From contig PCDI01000005.1 in the NCBI GenBank assembly GCA_002778195.1, positions 2,791,093-2,855,092 on the forward strand: DNA of 64,000 bases, written 5' to 3'. Under the pieces are notes generated by a model, which saw only the letters and a list, made by a program, of their open reading frames with translations, was not told where the DNA came from and searched no databases. Each line of letters begins with the position of its first letter. Within the stretch, counting starts at the first letter, position 1. Of this stretch, positions 11,773 through 21,973 are shown piece by piece. The position numbers and the translations under genes were made by a program. This DNA comes from Raffaelea ambrosiae. Lineage: Eukaryota; Ascomycota; Sordariomycetes; Ophiostomatales; Ophiostomataceae.

Positions 11773-12360
11773 GCGCAAGAGGAAGCCTCCCGACAAATCG
11801 GCCAGCTGGACACGTTTGCGAACAACAAGGCTGCGGGTGGATATTGGTGGTTGACAGAACTGCAGGAACTTGGATTAGAGAAACTTGGGTTCTTGATTGG
11901 CGAATGTGAAGACCGCGTGCGTTTGGGTGTCCTGCTGGACTTGAGCTCCATGAAGGCCACTATCTCGATACGCCTTTCTACCGAACCGCGTTGCACAACC
12001 TGTTTCAATACTTTGGCACCAGCACCGTGGACGACTGGGTCACATTCTCCAACCTGCCATGCAATTTGACATGGTCGGGCGCGGCAAGAATTCGATTGGA
12101 AGAGCTTTGCTAGCTGGATCCTGACCCAGGCAAAGAAGATGTGGACTGTGACTTGTTGCAGGCCTACCTTCTCGGGTTCTGTGATTTCTATGAGACAAAT
12201 TGGCAGCTCGCGGCCGAACAAACAGCGAGCGGTCCGGTCTCCATCAGGCAGTCATTGACTGAAGAAGCGGCGAATGGTCTGAAGCGCATCAGGGAACTTG
12301 TCGCCCAATACGTATCCAGGTTGACCGAACTATTCGACAAAACTGGTCGACAGCCTTGTT
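11773..12360 (+). pseudogene. Decayed gene of unknown family (one frameshift, one nonsense codon)
   Basis: Protein-like text is readable over about 590 bases. The first part (11773 to about 11935) gives EEASRQIGQLDTFANN, GGYWWLTELQELGLEKLG and so on. The reading then moves by one frame and continues from 11943 (ELHEGHYLDTPFYR, LFQYFGTSTVDDWVTF, RIRLEELC). A TAG at 12111 interrupts the second frame, which then continues in the same frame (LDPDPGKEDVD, LLQAYLLGFCDFYETNW, LTEEAANGLKRIREL) to about 12350. The stop could come from CAG to TAG. No intron with normal sites removes either lesion. The amphipathic, aromatic-rich text looks like a soluble fungal domain, but I cannot name it. The family, true 5' end and 3' end are unknown. 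Confidence 0.5.
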
Positions 12361-12495
12361 CTCGCTTTACACATGTAACTGCTCATCCAAATAACATGAA
12401 TGTATGTCTTTCACATAAATATATCTATATATATTCTTTGTCTCATTATCCTTTTTTACATTCCCGTCCACCCAACAACCACCACAACAACATCC

Positions 12496-13617
12496 CTATG
12501 ACAGCACGTTCTTCAGCGGCTGGCCAGCAATGAACCGCCGCAGGTTCTCGGAAATGAGCACCTCCGAGTCCTGGGGACGGCCGCCGGCGGCATGGGGCGA
12601 GACAATGGTGTTGGGCGTCTTCCAGAGGCGGCTGCTGCCGGGCAGCGGCTCGGTGTCGAACACGTCGAGGGCGGCGCCGCCCAGGCGGCCCTGGTCGAGG
12701 GCATCGGCGAGCGCCTCCTCGTCAATGGTGGAGCCGCGGCCGACGTTGACGACCCAGGCGTGCTTGGGCAGCAGCTTGATGCGCTCGGCGTTGAGCGCGT
12801 GCTTGGTGGAGGCGGCGCCGGGCAGGATCATGACGAGGGCGTCGGTCTGGGGCAGGAGGGCGGGCAGGGCGTCGTCCGCCAGCACCTCGATGCCGTCGCG
12901 CACGCCGGCCTGGCGGGCCACGCCCGTCACCTGGGCGCCGAGGGCGCGCAGGTGCGGCGTCAGCGACTTGGCAATGTTGCCAAAGCCCCAGACGACGATC
13001 TTGGCGTCGCGCAGCGTGGTGAAGGCGCCGGCCGGGCGGTCGGGCTGCGGGCCGCCCAGGTGCTGCGGCCACTTGCCCTGCAGCTGGTAGTCGCGCATCT
13101 CGTAGAACTTGCGCGCGGCGTTCAGCAGCAGGCCCAGCGTGTGCTCGGCCACGGTGCGGTCGTGCAGGCCGGAGCCCGTGGTGATGGCCACCTTGGCCGG
13201 GTCGAAGCCGGCGCCGAGGACGTCGTTCGGGCCGGCGGCCAGGGACTGGATCCAGCGCAGCTTGGTCAGGCGGGCCGCGGCGTCCTTGAGGTTCTCGGCT
13301 GAGTTGGTCCACGTGATCAGCACATCGGCGTCGACGTGCTCCTCTGGGATGGGCTCCTTGACATTGTAGGGCTGCAGGGCGACGGAGAAGCCCTCGAAGC
13401 TCTGGACGTCGAGCTTGAGGGAGGTGGGGTAGAGGAGCTTCATGGCGGCGGCGGCGGCGGTGGCGGCGGATGAAGAGGTAGAGAGGGATCGAACAGAGAG
13501 CGGTCGGGAAAGTGAAGCCGAGAAAGTTGGCGATGCGGGCGCGGCGGGCGATGCGACGGATGCGAGGATCTGCGAGAGCCGGCGAGAGGAAGTGGCAAGG
13601 CTGGACGAAGGACGCAT
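12496..13617 (-). CDS. D-isomer-specific 2-hydroxyacid dehydrogenase, likely mitochondrial
   Basis: A single-exon gene encodes 373 residues from the ATG at 13617. The first 58 residues are Ser/Ala/Arg-rich without acidic residues, like a mitochondrial presequence. A second in-frame ATG at 13443 begins directly at the catalytic domain (MKLLYP) and would give a cytosolic 315-residue form. The NAD-binding Rossmann motif is GFGNIA (the last Gly of GxGxxG is Ala). The catalytic Arg sits in VNVGRGS, Glu in DVFDTEPLP, and the His in SPHAAGG. The family reduces 2-keto acids or oxidises D-2-hydroxy acids with NAD(P)H. The exact substrate (glyoxylate, hydroxypyruvate or another) cannot be told from sequence. 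The frame is open 53 codons further upstream but that part has no presequence character. Confidence 0.88.
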   Translation of the reverse strand: MRPSSSLATSSRRLSQILASVASPAAPASPTFSASLSRPLSVRSLSTSSSAATAAAAAMKLLYPTSLKLDVQSFEGFSVALQPYNVKEPIPEEHVDADVLITWTNSAENLKDAAARLTKLRWIQSLAAGPNDVLGAGFDPAKVAITTGSGLHDRTVAEHTLGLLLNAARKFYEMRDYQLQGKWPQHLGGPQPDRPAGAFTTLRDAKIVVWGFGNIAKSLTPHLRALGAQVTGVARQAGVRDGIEVLADDALPALLPQTDALVMILPGAASTKHALNAERIKLLPKHAWVVNVGRGSTIDEEALADALDQGRLGGAALDVFDTEPLPGSSRLWKTPNTIVSPHAAGGRPQDSEVLISENLRRFIAGQPLKNVLS

Positions 13618-14571
13618 GGAGAGGGGGGGAGCAGAGGAAGAGCACAAGACAAAGAAAAAGGGAAAGAGAAGAAGACTAAGCAATGGGGAGTTTTCTCCCT
13701 TTTCAATCGCCAAAAAGTTTCTGCGATCGTGAAATGAAGAGCGAAGCCGGAGATTCTGGTTGGGCGTGTCTGCCACAGAATAAGGCGGGGCAGCGTATTA
13801 TTTCGTCACCGCGGCAGGTCGCGTGGGGGACAGCAGCTGCAATGGTGGGCCGCCAGAGAGGGGCCAATGCTGGCGAGTCTATTAGACACGGCTGTCAGGT
13901 CGGTGGGTTCATCTTGCCCTGTGTGCATTCCCCGGAAAGTCGGAAAGGCTCTGCATAGCTAGTACAGAGAACCGTCGCAGCCGGGGCAATTCTGCCCGAC
14001 CCAAACGCTGGCTTCAAGAGTGGCAGAAGTCCTGGCTGGGAAGGCGCGATCCTCACAGGATCCACCTCGCAGAGGAGGCAATGGCCCGCCCCAAGTCAGT
14101 CAAAACCCCCGATTACATGCGCCACTAATACGTCGAATCTTTTTAAAACGGCAAGTGCGAAACGCTCTGTCTTCGGGTCATTGTTCCGGTGCCGGGTGTT
14201 CGGCGCAGTGTTGTTGCCGGGACCCGCACCCACTATTTTCCACTTATGAAAAGCCGCCCAGGTTTCCACCCAAGTGCCCCAGTCTGCCTCCCCAAGTTGG
14301 TCGCCGAGCTCATTTGCAAGACTTCGGGCAGCCGGGCCTGCGCCGACAAGCATACGATAGAACCCCCGTGATGATTGAGACGATAGGGGGGGGGGGGGGG
14401 CACAGTGTCACCGACCGGTTCCTGGCACGTGCAACCGGATTACCTAAGTTTTCTTTCCTTATGGTGAGGGTTTGCTGCTACTGACGACAATCACAACCCG
14501 CATATGGCAAACAGTTTACAAGACGAGCACAACCGCCTTGCCATTTTGGGTCTGTTCTCATTGCCGCGCTC
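13618..14571. other. Intergenic, no supported gene
   Basis: About 950 bases without a convincing frame. A 15-base G run lies at 14386-14400. It separates the dehydrogenase from the first gene of the catabolic cluster. Confidence 0.5.
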
Positions 14572-15446
14572 TCAAATCTTCGCCTTCGCCAGAAACCCGT
14601 GCACCTTCTTCAGGTGGTTCAGCTTCAGGTCCGCCCGCCAGTCCTTTGTGTCCTTCACGTTCGCCTGCACAGCATCGCTCTTGGCGTGCACATCCCACAG
14701 ATACTCCTTGTTGGTGTACGCCTCGACCGTCACCAGCTGGTCCGGCTTGGCGGGGTCGCGCGTCAGCATGTAGACCAGCGAGCCCGGCTCTTGCGACTTG
14801 GTCGTGGCCACCACCTTGGCCCAGTACGGCAGCGCCTTTTCCAGCAGGGCCGCGTCCTTGTACGTGACCTCGCCCACCACCACGTATGGATCGGCCGCCT
14901 GGTCGAGCGCGTCGGGCCGCGAGAACAGGCCAAAGTCGTCAATGACGTCGAGAACGGATACACGGGGCGTGCCGTCGAGCACGGGCACGGTGCCCATCCA
15001 CTGCATCAGGTCCTGAACGATGTCGGAGCCCATGTGGGTGTCGAAAGCCGCCTGGTCCTTGTATCTGGACGATGTTAGATGGGAGGGCTTGGGATGGTAC
15101 GGGAGCAGCACAAAGAAGCCAACCACGGAACCCCCCAGAAACAGAAACAACATCGGTTGCCACGTACGCCTCAAGCATGTAGACCGACTTGGTGTCGGAC
15201 TCGTCCCGGGGCAGCAGGACGGCATAGGTCACCACGCCGGGCTCATTGGTCTTGGAGTAGTCCGAGGTGGCTGAGAGCCTGGCAATATACTGCAGTTGTG
15301 AGTGGGATTGTCTCCAGGAAGGGAGCCGTGAGCGGCGAAACACAGAGATACCGAACCACAGAAACACAGAAACACAGACACGAACGCACCTCCTCCCGCA
15401 GCTCCCCCCCCACGGTGGGCAGATGAGCAAAGACGATCTTGGGCAT
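14572..15446 (-). CDS. ABM-fold (dimeric alpha/beta barrel) protein, putative monooxygenase/stress-barrel, C-term AKI
   Basis: There are three exons, 15446-15390, 15289-15168 and 15064-14572, giving 223 residues. The introns are GTGCGT...GCAG (phase 0) and GTACGT...CCAG (phase 2). Two related halves resemble antibiotic-biosynthesis-monooxygenase (ABM) or Dabb-type barrels: the first around residues 15-90 (IARLSATSDYSKTNEPGVV, YMLEAYKDQAAFDTHMGSD) and the second around 125-205 (LPYWAKVVATTKSQEPGSL, TVEAYTNKEYLWDVHAKSD). The Glu-Ala-Tyr then Asp-His pattern is typical. The protein ends KAKI, a variant peroxisome signal. It is on the same strand as, and 471 bases from, the first acyl-CoA ligase, so it may belong to the cluster. 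Whether it oxygenates a quinol-like substrate or has another barrel role is unknown. Confidence 0.8.
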
Positions 15447-15917
15447 GGTGGCAGCTGCTCGACTGTCCGAAGCGAAACAAATAATTGCCAATTGCTAACA
15501 ACAGTTGGAGACACTGCAAAGCTTCGCAACATTTGGAGTCGGCCAGAGAGCGATGGACCTCTGGGCTTATATGGTTTGGAGGGGGTGGGGAGCTTGGCCC
15601 GGGGTAGACAGGGCCTAGTGTGGGATCCGGGCATCGTTTACCGGCCTCGTTTGGTGAGATTTGTGGGTTGCGTTTTTGTCCACCTTGTGCCAGTTGCTTC
15701 TGACCATGTGCGCACAGAACGAGACGGAAGCCATGGGTCTATCTCGCACCATATGCCGCCATTCGGCTCGTCTTGCGTTAAATGAATCCAATCAACTGGG
15801 TTGGCTTTGTTTCTTTGATTTCATTGGCAGCGATTCCGGGGTTCTGTTTTCCCGATCTGACGCAAACTCGCATGCAACTACGTGTCTACTCGCCCCCCCC
15901 CCCAACAACAGTTCCGC
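15447..15917. other. Intergenic between ABM protein and acyl-CoA ligase
   Basis: I see no gene in these 471 bases. They should hold the promoter of the ABM protein gene and the terminator of the ligase gene. Confidence 0.4.
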
Positions 15918-17630
15918 CTACAGCTTCGCCTTGGCCACTTTTGGGCTGGGCAACGACGACAGCCCGTCCCGCATGGCCGCCATCTCCTGGCGCAAGATCT
16001 TGCCCGTCGGGTTCTTCGGCAGGGCCTGGACGTGCCACACGCCGCCGCGCAGCTTCTTGTACCCGCTCACCTGCTGGTCGATGCTCGCGTGCACCTCCCG
16101 CAGCGCCCGGGCAATGGCCTCCTCGCTCCCCGTGCGCACCACCGGCTCCGCCAGCACCACCCACGCCGTCGGCAGCTCCGTCAGCTGGCTCTCGTCCCAC
16201 GTGGCCGCCACGCCCGCCTCGTGCACCAGCGGGTGGGCATTGAGGTAGGCCTCGAGCTCGGCCGGCGGCACCTGGAAGCCCTTGTACTTGATCAGCTCCT
16301 TGGTGCGCCCCACGATGCTGATGCGGCCCTCGGTGTCGAAGCGGCACAGGTCGCCCGTGTTGTACCACCCGGGCGCCGGGAACGCGGCCCGGTTTGCTTT
16401 CTCGTTGAACACGTAGCCGGTGGTCATGTTGGGCCCCCGCAGCCACAGCTCGCCGGCCTCGCCCTCGGCGACGTCCTCGGCCGTGCCCTGCTTCTTGAGG
16501 CAGGCCTCCATGTTGGGCAGCAGGTGGCCGACGGCGCCCGCGGGCACGGCCTCGCCCAGCCGCTGGTACGCCACGTAGCCGGCCGCCTCGGTCATGCCGT
16601 ACAGCTGCACGAGCTGCCAGGGCGCCTTGGCCAGCAGCGGCCGCAGCACGTCGTCCTGGAACGGCGCGCCGCCGACCGTGAGCACCTGCGCGCGCGAAAA
16701 GTCGTGCCTCTGGGCCACGTCGGTGCGCGCCAGCTGGAGGACGGCGCTGGGCGGGCCCTGGAACGAGGTGGCCTGCACGGAGCCGGCCAGCTGGGCAAAC
16801 GTCTCGAGGTCGTAGGCCGGCATGGCGTGGTGGAACAGCCCCATGTAGGGCCCGCTGAACAGCGGCATGGTCGTCATGGCAATGTGGGCCCAGGGCGTGA
16901 TGGACACGCAGCGTGTGCCCGGGTGGAACTGCTGCGGGTCGTGGGCGTACAGCTGGCGCACGTTGGCGACAAAGTTGTAGTGCGACAGCTGCACGCCCTT
17001 GGGCTGGCCCGTGGTGCCCGACGACAGGTGGATCGTGGCCTGCCGCCGGGCGGTGTCGGGGTAGTGCGGGACCGGCAGCCGCTGGCCCGGGGCCGCCACA
17101 AAGTCCTCGCCGACGTGCTGCAGACCGGGCGCCCGCTCCACGATGGTGAGGATCACCGGCCGGGGCCAGGCGGTGGCGCCACGGACCGCACCATCTTCGT
17201 CGACAATGTCTTTGTGGGCCACCCGGATGGCCTCCTCGAGGACCGGCACGACGGGGCCGTAGGCCACGATGTAGTGCGGCCGGCTGACGGCCAGGCCATG
17301 GCCAATCTCGGCGGCCTTGAGAGCCCAGTTGATGGGACACACCACGCCGCCGGTCCACAGAATGGCATGGACAATTTCCAAAAAGTCGACGCTGCTGGGC
17401 AGCACAATGGCCCAGCGCGCCTGGTCGGGCGGCTGCAGACGGTCGTGCAGACCGCGGGCCAGGCGGCCGGCGCGGTCGCGGAGCTGGCCGAGGGTGATGC
17501 TCCGGTTGGTGAGGTTGTCCTTGGCCACGAGATGCGATTCTGGCAGCGGCACGGCGGTGGTGTGCAGCAGCTCGGTCAGGTTCTGGTCGCGAGGGATCTC
17601 GATCCAGCTGGCGGACCGGTAGATGCGCAT
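15918..17630 (-). CDS. Peroxisomal acyl-CoA synthetase / 4-coumarate-CoA ligase-like (copy 1)
   Basis: A single-exon gene encodes 570 residues. The start at 17630 gives the normal family length. The open frame further upstream is built of 9-base repeats and is ignored. The ANL-superfamily motifs are all present: P-loop SSGTTGQPKG (about residue 200), YGMTEAAG, NTGDLCRFDTEG, GRTKELIKYKG, and the catalytic Lys in NPTGKILR. Such enzymes activate carboxylic acids to acyl-CoA through an acyl-adenylate. The C-terminal tripeptide is AKL, a peroxisomal PTS1 signal. It shares an 817-base divergent promoter with AtuA copy 1. A paralogue with the same tail is at 38756-40510. The substrate could be a terpenoid, aromatic or fatty acid; sequence alone does not decide. 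Confidence 0.92.
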   Translation of the reverse strand: MRIYRSASWIEIPRDQNLTELLHTTAVPLPESHLVAKDNLTNRSITLGQLRDRAGRLARGLHDRLQPPDQARWAIVLPSSVDFLEIVHAILWTGGVVCPINWALKAAEIGHGLAVSRPHYIVAYGPVVPVLEEAIRVAHKDIVDEDGAVRGATAWPRPVILTIVERAPGLQHVGEDFVAAPGQRLPVPHYPDTARRQATIHLSSGTTGQPKGVQLSHYNFVANVRQLYAHDPQQFHPGTRCVSITPWAHIAMTTMPLFSGPYMGLFHHAMPAYDLETFAQLAGSVQATSFQGPPSAVLQLARTDVAQRHDFSRAQVLTVGGAPFQDDVLRPLLAKAPWQLVQLYGMTEAAGYVAYQRLGEAVPAGAVGHLLPNMEACLKKQGTAEDVAEGEAGELWLRGPNMTTGYVFNEKANRAAFPAPGWYNTGDLCRFDTEGRISIVGRTKELIKYKGFQVPPAELEAYLNAHPLVHEAGVAATWDESQLTELPTAWVVLAEPVVRTGSEEAIARALREVHASIDQQVSGYKKLRGGVWHVQALPKNPTGKILRQEMAAMRDGLSSLPSPKVAKAKL

Positions 17631-18447
17631 GGCGGCTTCTGTGCAAGCGTCGTTGTAGTGGTGTCCGTGATGTCCGTGATGTCCGTGGTGTCCGTGGTGT
17701 CCGCGGTGTGCAAATGGCTGGGCAAGAGTTGCGGCCATCACAGCTGGGTCCCCAATTTGGCAGCCATGGCCAAACGGACCTACACCTGCACGTACGAGTA
17801 AATCGTCCTTGTTGGACACACAGGGCACACAGGGACGACACACAGGGATCACAGTCGGCAGCCTTCGGAAGAGCAAATCCTCCCAGACTGAGGGGTGATG
17901 CCCTCCTCAGCAATTCTATTTTCCATGTCAAAGATGCATTGGTCCTGGCTCGGGATGGCAATAGGACGCACACCAGGAAAAGGTTGAGGAGCGTTGCTGG
18001 CTGTCCGGTGCGGTCCTGGATGGTCCTGGATGGTCCGGGGCGGTTGGGGAACACGCAGGTCTGATTTTCTCCACACTGGAACTGACTCATTAGACCCGGC
18101 CAGCTCGGGCAGACGCTGCCGGCAAATGTTCCCCAGACGAACCCCGCAAAGTGGCCTGAGCCGACGGGAGAGCTGAGCTGGGGCGGAGACGAGCTGCATC
18201 GTTAGGTCTTCGCGGGGAACAAGCCCATCTCCCAGGTCACCTGGCCCGCGGTCGACCAGAATGCGGACAAGTACGAAGCAATGCAGCGAGGTGCTGGAGG
18301 GCACGGAGAGTACGTGGGTGAACTGTGTCGTCCCAGATTCCTGAGGCTGTCGTCAGGATTCATTTGATTTTGATGCGTGCATTGAGTCGTAAGAAGACAA
18401 GAAACAGAAACAAATAGCAAGAACACATCTCTATCTACACTCGCACC
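17631..18447. promoter_or_regulatory. Divergent promoter between acyl-CoA ligase 1 and AtuA 1
   Basis: The 817 bases lie between two divergent starts and contain no supported gene. A nine-base tandem repeat sits next to the ligase start. Shared regulation of the two genes is inferred from layout. Confidence 0.45.
17661..17709. repeat. 9-bp tandem repeat upstream of acyl-CoA ligase 1
   Basis: About five to six copies of a unit like GTGTCCGTG/ATGTCCGTG lie about 30 bases before the ligase ATG on the minus strand. Confidence 0.8.
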
Positions 18448-20307
18448 ATGGCTCGCCGTCCTATCCGCATCGGCAACTGCTCGGGTGCCATTGGCGATGG
18501 CATCGACCAGATCTACGAGCTGGCCCGCATCGGCCAGGTCGACGCCATCACGGCCGACTACCTGGCGGAGTTCAACATGGCCCTGCGCGCCATCGACATG
18601 CAGAGCGATCCGGCAAAGGGCTACGAGCCCAACTTTCTGGAGCAGCTGGCCTGGCACGACGGCGATGCTGCGCGTCTGGTGGCCGAGAAGGGGATCAAGA
18701 TCGTCCACGACGGCGGCGCACTCAACCCGCAAGGACTGGCCGAGGCGGCCGACGCGTATTTCCAGAGCCTCGGCATCACGTCGGTCAAGATTGCCTGGAT
18801 CAGCGGCGACGACGTGACGGACAAGGTGCGCCAGGGCACCCTGGGTGGCGACCTGGCGCACCTCGACCAGCCGGGCGTGGCCCTGTCTGCCGCGGACATG
18901 GAGCACATGCTCTCGGCCCACGCCTACACGGGCCTCGCGGGCATAGCGCGGGCGCTGCAGGCGGGCGCGGACGTGGTCGTGTGCGGGCGCTGCTGCGATG
19001 CCAGCCCGGTGATGGGGCTCGCGGCGTGGTGGCACGGCTGGGGCCCCGAGGACTACGACGCGCTCGCCGGCAGCCTCGTGGCCGGCCACCTGATCGAGTG
19101 CGGGGCCTATGTGACGGGCGGCAACTTTTGCGGCGCCGACGAGATCGAGCGTCTCTACGGCGTGGGCTATCCCATTGCCGAGATTGCCGGCGACGGCACG
19201 GTGGTCATCACCAAGCCGGCGGGCACGGCGGGCGCGGTCACGGTGGACACGTGCACGGCGCAGCTGCTCTACGAGATCCAGGGGCCCTTGTACCTCAACC
19301 CGGACGTCGTGGCCCACCTCGACGCGGTGTCGCTGGCGTCCGACGGCCCCGACCGGGTCCGCGTGGGCGGCGCGCACGGCTCGCCGCCGCCGGCCACGAC
19401 CAAGCTGGCCGTCTGCCTCCACGGCGGCTGGCAGGCCGAGCTGCCCCTGTACGCGGCCGGGCTGCAGACGGAGGCCAAGTGCCGGCAGCTGCAGGAGGGC
19501 GTGCGGCGGCGGCTCGACCGCGCGCAGTTCTCGGCGCTCAGCATCGAGCGCTACGGCACGGCGGCGGCGGACCCGGCGAGCCAGGCCGCGTGCACGGTCA
19601 TGATCCGCGTCTTGGCCCAGGCGCCGCGGCCGGAGCCGCTGGCGCAGCTGTTCCAGGCCATCTTCTACAACGGCATGCAGGGGTACGCCGGGCTGCACAC
19701 GGCCATGGACTGGCGCACCCTGCAGCCGCGGCCGTTTGTGCGCTACTTCCCGACGCTGGTGCGGCAGGCGCACGTGCCCCTGTGCGTGCACCTGCTGCAG
19801 GCCGACGGGCGGCAGTTCCGGGTGGCGCCGCGGCCGGCGCGGCTGTGCGGCGCGGCGCCGACGCAGCCCAGCTACGAGCCGGCGCGGTCTCTCCCGGACG
19901 GCGGGGCGACCGTGCGGCGGCCGCTGGGCGACCTGGTGTTTGCGCGCAGCGGCGACAAGGGCGGCAATGCCAACGTGGGGCTGTGGGTGCGCGCGGACGG
20001 CGCCTGGCCGTGGCTGCAGGCGTTTGCGACGAGCGCGCGGCTGCAGCAGCTGCTGGGCCGCGACTGGCACGCGGACCGGCACACGGTGGCGCGCTGCGAG
20101 TTTCCGCGCGTGCGGGCGGTGCACTTTGTGGTCCAGGGGTTCCTGCAGGAGGGCGTGAGCAGCAGCAGCATCGTGGACGGCTTCGGCAAGAGCGTGGCCG
20201 AGTTCCTCCGGGCACGCCACGCGGACCTGCCGGCGGATCTGGTGGCGGACGAGGACCGGAGACGGGCGGCGGCCGCGGCGAAGACGGGGCCCTATGCGAA
20301 GCTGTAG
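18448..20307 (+). CDS. AtuA-family protein (DUF1446), peroxisomal signal (copy 1)
   Basis: A single-exon gene encodes 619 residues. The start MARRPIRIGNCSGAIGD matches the usual AtuA N-terminus, where a Gly-rich loop follows strand one. Further conserved blocks are GGALNPQGLAEAAD, VKIAWISGDDVTD, ADVVVCGRCCDASPVMG, WWHGW and HLIECGAYVTGG. The C-terminal part (about 485-600) is the small AtuA-linked domain with ARSGDKGGNANVGLWV. AtuA is encoded in bacterial acyclic-terpene (geraniol/citronellol) utilisation operons; its reaction is not firmly settled. The final residues YAKL give a PTS1 tripeptide AKL. The gene is divergent from a PTS1-bearing acyl-CoA ligase and 376 bases before the MaoC gene. 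I infer a step on a CoA thioester in peroxisomes. Confidence 0.88.
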   Translation: MARRPIRIGNCSGAIGDGIDQIYELARIGQVDAITADYLAEFNMALRAIDMQSDPAKGYEPNFLEQLAWHDGDAARLVAEKGIKIVHDGGALNPQGLAEAADAYFQSLGITSVKIAWISGDDVTDKVRQGTLGGDLAHLDQPGVALSAADMEHMLSAHAYTGLAGIARALQAGADVVVCGRCCDASPVMGLAAWWHGWGPEDYDALAGSLVAGHLIECGAYVTGGNFCGADEIERLYGVGYPIAEIAGDGTVVITKPAGTAGAVTVDTCTAQLLYEIQGPLYLNPDVVAHLDAVSLASDGPDRVRVGGAHGSPPPATTKLAVCLHGGWQAELPLYAAGLQTEAKCRQLQEGVRRRLDRAQFSALSIERYGTAAADPASQAACTVMIRVLAQAPRPEPLAQLFQAIFYNGMQGYAGLHTAMDWRTLQPRPFVRYFPTLVRQAHVPLCVHLLQADGRQFRVAPRPARLCGAAPTQPSYEPARSLPDGGATVRRPLGDLVFARSGDKGGNANVGLWVRADGAWPWLQAFATSARLQQLLGRDWHADRHTVARCEFPRVRAVHFVVQGFLQEGVSSSSIVDGFGKSVAEFLRARHADLPADLVADEDRRRAAAAAKTGPYAKL

Positions 20308-20683
20308 ACAAGGAGGACATGATGGGCATAGAACGTACGGGACAAAATGTGGCCCAGTTCGAAATGACTGGGCATTGTGTGTAGGCATATGGGCAGCCAA
20401 AATCAAACAGAATGGTATCGGTACAAGTTGTGCGAGTGTTTTGCATCCAAGAAACAGTCACATTGGGAATAAGAAAAAGGGAAAGTGGGATTCGCCAGAC
20501 CCGAAGCATGGCCGTCTGTCGAAGTGCGACTTACATGCTGCACCCCACATCCAAACTGCCGACCCATTCTCTGCTATGTTCTCCCGCTAGTCCCCCCCCC
20601 CGAGACACAAATAGCCCCTGTTCCCATCGTCCGCACGACCCTGTCGGCAACCTGGCCTTCTCCCACCGCACCTGCCGACCAAG
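20308..20683. other. Intergenic between AtuA 1 and MaoC hydratase genes
   Basis: I see no gene in these 376 bases between two same-strand cluster genes; they should contain the AtuA terminator and the MaoC promoter. Confidence 0.4.
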
Positions 20684-21815
20684 ATGGCCGACAAGCCCGT
20701 CAAGAATGCCTCCGGGCGGTACGACAATGTCGACTTCCGCAAAGCGGTCGGCTACGAGTATCCCGTGCTCAAGTGCAGCTACAACCGTCGCGATGTGCTC
20801 TTGTTTGTCCGTCCGTGTTCTTTTCTGACTGGTCTCTCTCCGTCGTATTGCTCTTTCTCTCCGTTCGCTTCACTAACACGCCCAGGCCAATGCCATCGGC
20901 GTCCCGCACGACGAGCTGCACTTCCTCTACGAACGGCACCCGCAGTTCGCCGCGTTCCCCACGTTCCCCATCAACCTCGCCTTCAAGCAGACGGACCAGG
21001 ACGTCTACGACTTTGTCGAGAAGATGGTCACGGGCGACGTGCCCGGCACGCCGCCGTTCGACGCGCAGCACTCGGTCGACGGCGAGCGCGGCATCGAGAT
21101 CCTGCGGCCGCTGCCCGTCTGCTCGGCCGGCCTCGACCTCGAACTCCACAACCGCGTCGTCGGCGTCTACGACAAGGGCGGCCACATGGTCCTCGAGGCC
21201 GCGCAGGCGCTCGTCGATGCCCGGACGCGCACGGTGTACGCCACGATGACCTCCACCGCGGTGGGCATCGGCCAGGGGGGGTACGGCGGGCCCCGCGGGC
21301 CGCCCGGGCCCCGCGGGCCGCCCGGGCTCGGCCCCGTGCAGGTCCCCACGGACCGCCCCCCCGACGCCGTCGCCGTGTGCCCGACCACCCGCGAGACCGC
21401 GCTGCTGTACCGCCTCTGCGGCGACTACAACCCGCTGCACGCCGACGACGCCTTTGCCCGCGGCGGCGGCTTCCCGCGCGCCATCCTGCAGGGGCTGGGC
21501 ACGTGGAACATGGCCGCGCACGGGGTGCTGCGCGCGCTGGGCGGCGCGGACCCGGCGCGCTTCCGGTCGTTTGGGGCGCGCTTCCAGAGCGTGGTGTACC
21601 CGGGCGACGTCCTGGAGACGCGGATGTGGACGGTCGGCGCCGACGACGGCTGCGACCGGGTGGCCTTTGAGACGATTGTCCAGGGCGACGGGCGGGTCGC
21701 ACTGTGAGTTGTCCGCCCTCTGTCTCTTACCTCTCCTTGTCTTTCATGGCCCGCGACTAACACCAACAGGTCCCACGGCTACGCCAGAATCAAGCAGGCT
21801 CAGAGTCGGCTGTGA
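20684..21815 (+). CDS. MaoC-type enoyl-CoA hydratase 2, peroxisomal
   Basis: There are three exons, 20684-20806, 20886-21703 and 21770-21815, giving 328 residues. The introns are GTCCGT...CCAG (phase 0) and GTGAGT...ACAG (phase 2). The first donor is weak, but the joined text RRDVLL-F-ANAIGVPHDEL fits the family. The N-terminal hot-dog half has FLYERHPQFAAFPTFP; the C-terminal half carries the hydratase-2 signature CGDYNPLHADD, followed by ILQGLGT. The family hydrates trans-2-enoyl-CoA to (R)-3-hydroxyacyl-CoA, as in the hydratase part of peroxisomal MFE-2. A Gly/Pro-rich insertion of PGPRGPPG type separates the halves. The tail AQSRL is a PTS1 (SRL). It converges on the enoyl-CoA hydratase at 21974. 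Confidence 0.9.
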
Positions 21816-21973
21816 TCGGTGCAGAGACGTTTGATGGGCGCGCACCAGACGAGCCTAGCCGTAGATGAATATACATGTTTTCCTATTTTCCTATTTTCCT
21901 ATTTTCCTAGTTCCTCCTTCTTTGGCTTGCATGGCCAGTTCCACCTCGTCTCCGTCGTCTACCCTGTGCACCG

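Noticed and set aside
15886..20406. Very long frames opposite to and overlapping acyl-CoA ligase 1 and AtuA 1 (for example 18202-20406 minus and 15882-17801 plus)
   Set aside because: They are antisense shadows of GC-rich codons; composition is Arg/Pro/Gly/His-rich with no domain.
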